Source of the DNA: Cymbomonas tetramitiformis
Lineage: Eukaryota > Chlorophyta > Pyramimonadophyceae > Pyramimonadales > Pyramimonadaceae
Direction of reading: 5' to 3'
Assembly (NCBI GenBank): GCA_001247695.2
Contig: LGRX02033446.1
Coordinates: 1 to 64,000 of the forward strand
DNA length: 64,000 nt
Below the pieces are notes generated by a model. That model saw nothing but the letters and a program-made list of their open reading frames with translations. It had not been told where the DNA came from and did no database searches. Numbering within the stretch: position 1 is the stretch's first letter; every line of letters begins with the position of its first letter. The position numbers and the translations under genes are program-made. This document shows positions 57,522 to 64,000 of the stretch, piece by piece.

Positions 57522-57629
57522 TGGGCATCCACGATACCCCTTGTGGTCTAGCGATATGAGGCGATTGCCGCCGACGACGCCGCTAGTCCACAAGGGGCGT
57601 CGTGGGTGCCCACCCACGCCTCCATGCCA
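57513..57629. repeat. inverted repeat/hairpin overlapping the tRNA-like 3' end
   Basis: The arms 57513-57553 and about 57581-57629 share GGAGGC, CCACGA, CCCCTTGTGG and CTAGCG in complement, around a ~27-bp loop, with small bulges. Confidence 0.75.
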
Positions 57630-58526
57630 TTTTAAGTTTCGGTAACTCATGGAGACCGTCCGATTAAGACTGGGGGGTTCATCTGGACCGTCGATTGCAC
57701 TGTCCGCTGGGAAACAATCCCACTGAGTGCCTGTTCTGGGGTAAATCGCAAGCAGCGAGAGGGCGTCTAACCCCCCTCCCGCTTAATTTTTTTTTTTGTC
57801 CCCCCGCTCCGATTTTAGCCCTCCATCGGCCTTTTTAAGGGATTTTTTTTTTTGCCATTTTTTCGCTAAGTATTTCTACCCAAGTGTCCACCGTGTGGTA
57901 AAATGTGCTGTCCGTACGCTGTCCATACGGTTTGTATGTTTTTATTTTCCATGAGGTCCAGTTTCATGTCATATGAACGGTCTGAAAAAGGCCGTCCATG
58001 GGACATGAATCATACGGACAGTCAAGGCTAACTCGGATGGACAGCGTATGGACTGCTAACTGACGTTTCCACGCGTGTGGACATTTTTCAACAAAAAGCG
58101 TACAAACACTATAAAGTCGTACGAAAACTCGTAATTCAGCGTGTGCTTTTCCTATCCATCCATGCGGACTGTTCAAAATGTGCTGATTTTTCCAACCATA
58201 TGGACAGACCGTCCATGGGACATGCCCACGTGTGGAAATGTGCTTATTCATACGAAAATTCGTACGAACCCCACATGGACAGCTAACTGACGTTTCCACG
58301 CGTGTGGACAACCGCTCTCATGGACTAGAATGCTTGCGGAATCCACACGGACAACACATAGCGTCCATCCTTAATCTAACGTGTGGACCACGAGTTTACA
58401 ACCTTGACGTAAGTGTCGGTGCATTCGCGCAGATGTGACATGGAACGTATGAACACCGTTGTCCATACGCTGGAAACCTAAGCCTAGCGTACGAACGCCG
58501 TACGTACGACGCACGGACGACCAAAG

Positions 58527-61500
58527 ATGCCATTTTGTCCCTGCGTTGAATGCAATGGTGAAAGGTGGTTATCCAGTAAGCAAACTCTCCGGCACGTGCG
58601 TGCCAATGGACTTTATGGTGATCGATCGCCGTCACCAGAGCGACAACAAGATGAACATAGTGAGGAGGAGGAATTCCCAGAAGATGTTGCCATCCACGAG
58701 GCAGCAGATGCGACGATCAAAAAAATCAATCGGCTCTTCTTGGGACCTCAAGAGGACCCAAGCGCAGAGGTAGGTCTTCCTTATCAGCTAAGTCAGCAAT
58801 TCATCAGCATTCATCACATTCATGCCTTCTTTGAGGATGTGTGTGTGTGTGTGTGTTTGTGTGCGCAGGAAAGTCTAGAAAACGTCCAAGCGTCCGCTGA
58901 CGTTGTGGCGAACAATTTCGTGTTGGATCTTCTCGTCTCCCACAACCACCACAACAGCTCGCAGGCCTACTTCGATGCGATTCTGAACATTCTGCGTGTT
59001 CACTACGTCGACAAAGTAGCCGATAGTGCACATACTCACATCGCAGAGGTTCCATCTACCTATGCACAAGTATTGCAGAAGTGGAAGGAGATGTTCAAGG
59101 GATACAACGAAGTGGACGTTTGCCCCGAGTGCTCCGAATTCTTTCAGGACGAGCACGCCAACCGCGACAAGTGTCCGAAATGCCTGGAACCGAGATACGA
59201 GGACGGAAAGACGGTGAAGGGGGTATACATTCCTGGTCGAGCTCGCTGTATTTTTCGATGGTGGCCGCTCGAAACGCTGTTCACCGTATTCTTCCTGACG
59301 CCGGAGTTAGCCATGCTAGCGCGTACGTGGTGGAAAGAAGGCATGTTGGACAAAGACCCCCGAGCGGAGGTACATGGTATACTGGGTGAGTTTACTCCGA
59401 AATTTCAATCCGTGACTGTGTACACCGCATGGACGTAAGGACTGTACATCGTCCGTGGGTACGATTAGCACCGTCCACCCGTGTGGACGAAGCAAGTGCG
59501 GAATTCGTATGTCGTATTTCCCACTGCTCGTGCAAACTCGTCCATGTGGGTGAACACCATATGGATGGTAAATACGTACGCCGTCCGTACGCACGGACGT
59601 CGTTATCCACTCGTGTGAACAGTTTAATTGCGGAAATCTTAGGTGCCATTTCCCAGAGCTCGTGCAAACCTGTCCATGAGTGTGAACACCGTATGGACAA
59701 TTCGTTCGCTCGTCGTCCGTACGTGTGTACTTAGTTATCCACCCGTGTGGACAGTTAGTGTAAGGAATTCTCATGTATCGTTTCCCAATGCTCGTGCAGA
59801 CTCGCCAGGATTTCTCAACTTCGTTCGCAACAAGTGGGACGTCTTTAAAGACCCGAGGAACATTGCCATCATGGCGTGTGCGGATGGCGTCCAATCCTTC
59901 AACGACGGCATACGCACGGTGACTCCGCTGTGTTTTACGATTGTCAATTTCCCAGGAGAAATTCGCTGCAAACGAGAATACGTGATGACTTGGGGAATCT
60001 GGGATGGAAAACCGAAAGTCAGCAGCAAGTTCTACGACATGTTCACCTTGGAGGTTAACAGACTGACTATCGGCGTACGCATGTTCGATGTGATTACCAA
60101 CACGGTTTTCACGTTCAAGCTCGTGCTGTACAAAGTGCTCGAAGACTACGTTGGCTTGAGCGACGCAGCGAGACGATTGGGAGCTAATTCGTACTTAGGT
60201 TGCCTAAGATGCTGGATACGGGGTACTGAGAAATCTACATCTGGTCTAACGAAAATCATATATTCCTCACTACACCAAGGACTGCAACCAGGTAAACGCA
60301 TGACCCCTTCGTTTGTCCCCTTTCCTTCTTCGGCTGTACGTGTGCCCACCGTGTGGACACCCCACGGACAGCTCGTGGATTTTTAGCTTACATTATGTGT
60401 TAAAGAACACCCTGTTCGGGCTAGTGGATACCGGCGTCCATACGCGTGGACGACGGAACCATATGTCATCCGTACGCGTGATTCACCGTCTAAGCGTGTT
60501 GTGTTGATTTTCTCCGCCGGCATTGAGCAGGTGAATCAATTCCTCTTCGCACCAACAGCGAAGTCCGCGAAACCCAACAGCTCCACGCCAAGATGATCAG
60601 AGAGGGACGAGTGCCTAAATCAATCATCGAGGAATTCATGAAGCAGAGCGGGGTCAAGGAACCATGCCCGATGTCAATCATTCCTGATTTTGACGTTGTA
60701 AAAGACTACCTTCTCGACTTGATGCACATCTTGTACAACCTGATTCACGGCGTCCACTGCGTGATTTTTGGTGATGGTTGGGGACCGAACACACGCAACT
60801 ATGCGCGAAAGATGAAGGTCCATCGATCGTGGGTTATCGCACCCCCACCCAGAAATGTAAACGATCGAAGATCTGCTGCGAAGCGACTGGCAGGTAAGCT
60901 GGTAGGTCGTTTGCGAGTTTCTGCTGTTCCATACGGGTGGACACCTTGTTCCGTCCGGACGGACGTCCTATGCCACCGTTCGGACGACGTATGGACCCTC
61001 CACTGTATGCCTAACAATGTAAATTCTTCGCAGACAAACCATCACCGTGGGGACTGTCACCGATCGCAAAGACCGGTGCAATCAAGTGGGTACGAAGTCT
61101 GAAGCTCCCGACAAATATGGGACCTCTACCTAAGAAACTTTTGCAGGAGAAGTACAACAGCCCGAATAAGGTGCGGAAGATGAAGGCCGCGGAGCTGGTG
61201 GTATCCCTCACTTCTGGGATACTGGGCGTTATTGCATCCTGGCAAAATGCTGACGGGCAAGTTCTCCGTCCACAATACGCGAAGTTCGTCGGCGAATTTG
61301 CGGTGGTGGTTCGAGAATTAACCGCCCCCTCAATTGATCCAGAGGTACGTTAATTAGCCTAATCCACGTGTGCTTCGGTGTGGACACCGTACGGACGCCG
61401 CACGGACGACGTATGAAGTCGTTGTCCATCCGGGTGTTCCTCCAGTATTCACACCTGTCATGTCCCGGTTCGAGATTAAGGTTGCCTCTCATTTTGCCTT

Positions 61501-63151
61501 TCAGGAAATGAACAAGCTGCAGAGCCGAGTCATGAAGTTGAGAGATGAGATGGAGCGGAACAACTCCCCTGAGGCGTTGGTGATTATGTCGCATCTTCTC
61601 GTGCACATTGTCGACCAGCTGAAGGACAACGGCCCTGCACGGGAAATCTGGATGTATGTCTTCGAAGACTATTTCGGGTTGTTGAAGCTGTCCATCAAGA
61701 CCCGCTCACAACCAGTCGCCAGCATGATGAAAGGATTGGAGTTGCGGCGAACGGTTTCCATGGTTGCGGGCATCAAGCAGATGCATCGAATTGGTCGAGC
61801 TCCGCATTATCGACCTCCTGCAAAGCAGAACATCTTTACAACAAAATCAAGCACTGTGCGGCCATCCGCTGGTGAGCACATCCATAAGTATTATGTGTAC
61901 CATGCATGTCAGTCTGTCCATGCGTGTGGATGCTTTGTAAGTACGTTTGCACGTAGTTGTTCACACGCGTGGACAACGATCCATACGCACGGACAGTACT
62001 TTACTATTGTCCGTTTGATCAATAGCACTTGTCCAAGCGCGTGGACGAAGGGCCTTCCGTGCGGACGACGCCGCCCACACGTGTGGAATACCTGTCCGTA
62101 CGCACGGATAGGTTTTCACTATTGTCCGTTTTTTCTCTCTTCAGTCTTCTTGTGAGACAACTAATTCACTTGCGCGGCGTCAATCGCAACAGATGACAGG
62201 GAAAAGATTCAAGTTTATCTTCGTACCGAGTTCCCCGAGTACGACATTCTGTGCAAAAATTTCGACGACAGACTCGCCTTATTCAACAGGTACCAACTCA
62301 TATGCGTGTCTGTAAATTGTGCAAATGCCATGTGGATGGCGTATGGACGGCGTACGGCCACCGTATGACAACGTACGGAACACTGAGTCCACCCGTGTGT
62401 ACCTTGCGAATGCAGGAACGCTCTGCAACGGAATCGTCGCAACCGACGGGCGGGTCGTCGAAGGCCGATGACGAATGACGTGGTTCCGGTGTTTCTACAA
62501 CCAGACACGTGGCGGAGGTGCCCAACAACTTTGCAGATTCAGCCTTTCACCGAGGAGGAGCAGGCCTTCGCCTTAGCCGGCATCGCCCCGTGGACGGAGT
62601 ATCCTAGCATCAAGATCGGGCGTGAAGATTTCCGAGTGCACGACAGCGACATTGGTTTGAAGAGCTGTCAACGGTATTTCAAGAGCATCTTTCGAACTCC
62701 GGGAGTGCCAACTCAAGCCCAACTTCTTACAGGCGAGATACCGGACGATGACGTTGAAGATAGGTATGGGGAAATCATGAAGATTGTCAAGCTTGACCTT
62801 CCCGGTCACGAGATCTTTCTGTTGAAGGCCCGTTGGTACCCAAAGGCGGCTGCGCTTGCGGACGACATCAGCAAGAACATTTACCTGCGCAAAGACATGC
62901 CATGGGACGTGTCTCAGCCATTCGTTCGCGCAAACAGCATTGAGAATCAAGTGGTAATTCAGGATGTTCCTTTCATGCCGGCTTGGCTTGCCCGGTTCAA
63001 AGGAAATGCTGTCCCTTTGGCCATTCGACGACGAACTGATTGCTTGCAAGTTGTGTTGGATCGCAAGGCGGATTTCTTCCGTGAACTCGATGGTAACAGT
63101 AGTAGCGAGGATGACAGTAGTAGCTCATCTGATTCAGATGATTGCGGATGA
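58527..63151 (+). CDS. CACTA Tnp2-like transposase, eight exons
   Basis: Exons 58527-58769, 58869-59385, 59800-60291, 60531-60893, 61034-61344, 61505-61871, 62193-62289 and 62416-63151, with GT/AG sites and, where checked, matching phase. The start has the transposase-associated CPCVECNG zinc motif. Exon 2 has a second zinc pair (CPECSEFF, CPKCLEPRY) ahead of the core. Exon 3 has DPRNIAIMACADGVQSFND, with the first catalytic Asp region of the Tnp2 family. Exon 4 has DLMHILYNLIHGVHC. Exon 6 has ALVIMSHLLVHIVDQL and WMYVFEDYFGLLK, the conserved C-terminal core. The last exon matches the DUF4216-like tail (YGEIMKIVKLDL, LLKARWYP, NQVVIQDVPF) and ends in a Ser/Asp-rich tract. No stop interrupts it, so it may be active. 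Confidence 0.85.
59386..59799 (+). repeat. transposase intron with triplicated acceptor-like segment
   Basis: A ~130-bp unit repeats about three times. Each copy ends in TTTCCCA..GCTCGTGCA and contains TCCACYCGTGTG and CCGTACG motifs. Only the last copy has the AG of the real splice acceptor (59798-59799). Confidence 0.75.
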
Positions 63152-63189
63152 TACACGATGTAATATATATGTAAATAAACCGTATGTAG

Positions 63190-64000
63190 GCGGATACCTG
63201 TATTCACACGCATGATTCCGCTAATCCATGCGGGTAAACTCTTATCCACACGCGCGGATGTATGTGTCCACACGCGTGTTTCAACAAACTCCAATTTCGA
63301 CGTCCATACGTATGGATTGGCGAATTCCGATCGTCCATACGTCTGTCCACACGGCGTCCGTACGCATGGGTTCGATCGGTGACACGCCTCCATGGTGCCC
63401 ACATGGCTGATGAAGGGGCAGGAAATGCTCGGGCACACCCAGGCCCGGGTGCAATGGCTGTCCACACGTGCGGACAAGCGCAAACGAGTGGCGCAGCACG
63501 GGTCTCACACTGTCCATACGTCCGTCCACACGTCGTCCGTACGCGTCCGTACGGTCCAGGGACACGTCCCCATGGTGCCCATGTGGCTGATGAAGGGGCA
63601 GGAAATGCTCGGGTACACCCAGGCCCGGGTGCAATGGCTGTCCACACGTGCGGACAAGCACAAAAGAGTGGCACGGCACGGGCCTCACACTGTCCATACG
63701 CCCGTCCACACGTCGTCCGTACGCATGGGTTCGTCCAGGGACACGTCCACATGGTGTCCATATGGCTGAGGAAGGGGCAAGCAGTGCTCGGGTACACCCA
63801 GGCCCGGGTGCAATGGCTGTCCACACGTGCGGACAAGCGCAAAAGACTGGCACGGCACGGGCCTCACACTGTCCATACGCCCGTCCACACGTCGTCCGTA
63901 CGCGTCGGTACCGTCCAGGGACACGTCCCCATGGTGTCCATATGGCTGAGGAGGGGTAGAAGCGGCATTCCTCGCTGTCCGCACGTGTGGACAGCAATTT
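63190..64000. repeat. right-side motif field with ~180-bp tandem units
   Basis: GGTGCAATGGCTGTCCACAC and GAAATGCTCGGGYACACCCA recur near 63450, 63630 and 63811, with CGTCCGTACGC blocks between them. This is probably the start of the right subterminal region of the CACTA element. Confidence 0.85.

Larger units (their letters stand above)
57111..58526. promoter_or_regulatory. divergent intergenic region of the CACTA element
   Basis: Lies between the start codons of the accessory gene (-) and the transposase (+), so it should hold both promoters. It contains the tRNA-like sequence and hairpin described separately, T-runs near 57789 and 57847, and CGTATGGAC-like motifs from about 57900 on. No TATA box is assigned. 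Confidence 0.5.
53712..64000. mobile_element. CACTA/EnSpm-type transposon, left and central part
   Basis: Copy 4 of the Gag gene breaks exactly at 53711/53712, where sequence starting CCCTACAAAT (similar to CACTACAA ends) begins. Inside are a Tnp2-like transposase gene on plus (58527-63151), a second gene on minus (54835-57110), and long subterminal zones of short CGTATGGAC/GTCCATACG-like motifs in both orientations, all typical of CACTA elements. The other terminus is beyond 64000, so size (>10.2 kb) and target duplication cannot be confirmed. Confidence 0.8.

Overview
This is eukaryotic nuclear DNA, probably from a flagellated green-lineage alga. Three things suggest this: one host gene with many short exons that encodes an EF-hand/WD40 protein of the WDR49/WDR64 (ciliary/flagellar) type, an interstitial CCCTAAA tract at 9638-9676, and a dense set of plant/algal-type transposons. 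The species cannot be fixed from sequence alone; a prasinophyte such as a Cymbomonas- or Pyramimonas-like alga is my guess only. No rRNA, CRISPR or prokaryotic operon is present.

Layout. (1) 1-20.5 kb: a minus-strand host gene, read from about 20.5 kb down to 1.5 kb and probably beyond the left edge. I could place 22-23 exons, most with GT-AG junctions and matching reading phase. Its introns hold minisatellites, a 0.5-kb-armed inverted repeat (6558-7596) and, in a ~6 kb intron, a frameshifted DIRS-like (tyrosine recombinase) retroelement (2598-5770). (2) 20.5-31.5 kb: a nest of mobile DNA. A small LTR element (22191-29493, 5-bp duplication ACGCT) contains a chromodomain Ty3/gypsy remnant (23771-29008, duplication ACATG). 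One LTR of that remnant contains a 2.5 kb terminal-inverted-repeat element (24267-26789, 4-bp duplication TATG) carrying a 181-bp satellite. Next comes another LTR split by a TA-duplicating mariner-like element (29733-31329). (3) 31.9-34.9 kb: a hAT-type transposon. (4) 35.2-38.7 kb: an intact 3.5 kb LTR element with only a Gag-like gene (duplication TGAAG, LTRs differing at one position I could see). (5) 39.7-53.7 kb: decayed relatives of that Gag-only family, in both orientations, two of them in tandem. They are pierced by a second, very young LTR element with an orphan acidic ORF (43851-45800) and by at least six small DNA transposons. (6) 53.7-64.0 kb: the left and central part of a CACTA/EnSpm-type element, which starts inside the last Gag copy. 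It has an eight-exon Tnp2-like transposase gene (+), a divergent four-exon accessory gene (-) and thousands of bases of CGTATGGAC/GTCCATACG-like motifs. Its right end lies outside the window.

How the parts relate. Because several Gag copies are present, uninterrupted copies can be compared with interrupted ones. This fixes many insertion boundaries and target duplications to the base. The two most novel patterns are a family of LTR elements that encode only a Gag with a variant zinc knuckle and a conserved hydrophobic segment, and a three-member DNA-transposon family with TGkCyAyTrCCC termini, subterminal GGTAC/GTACC hairpins and 4-bp target duplications.
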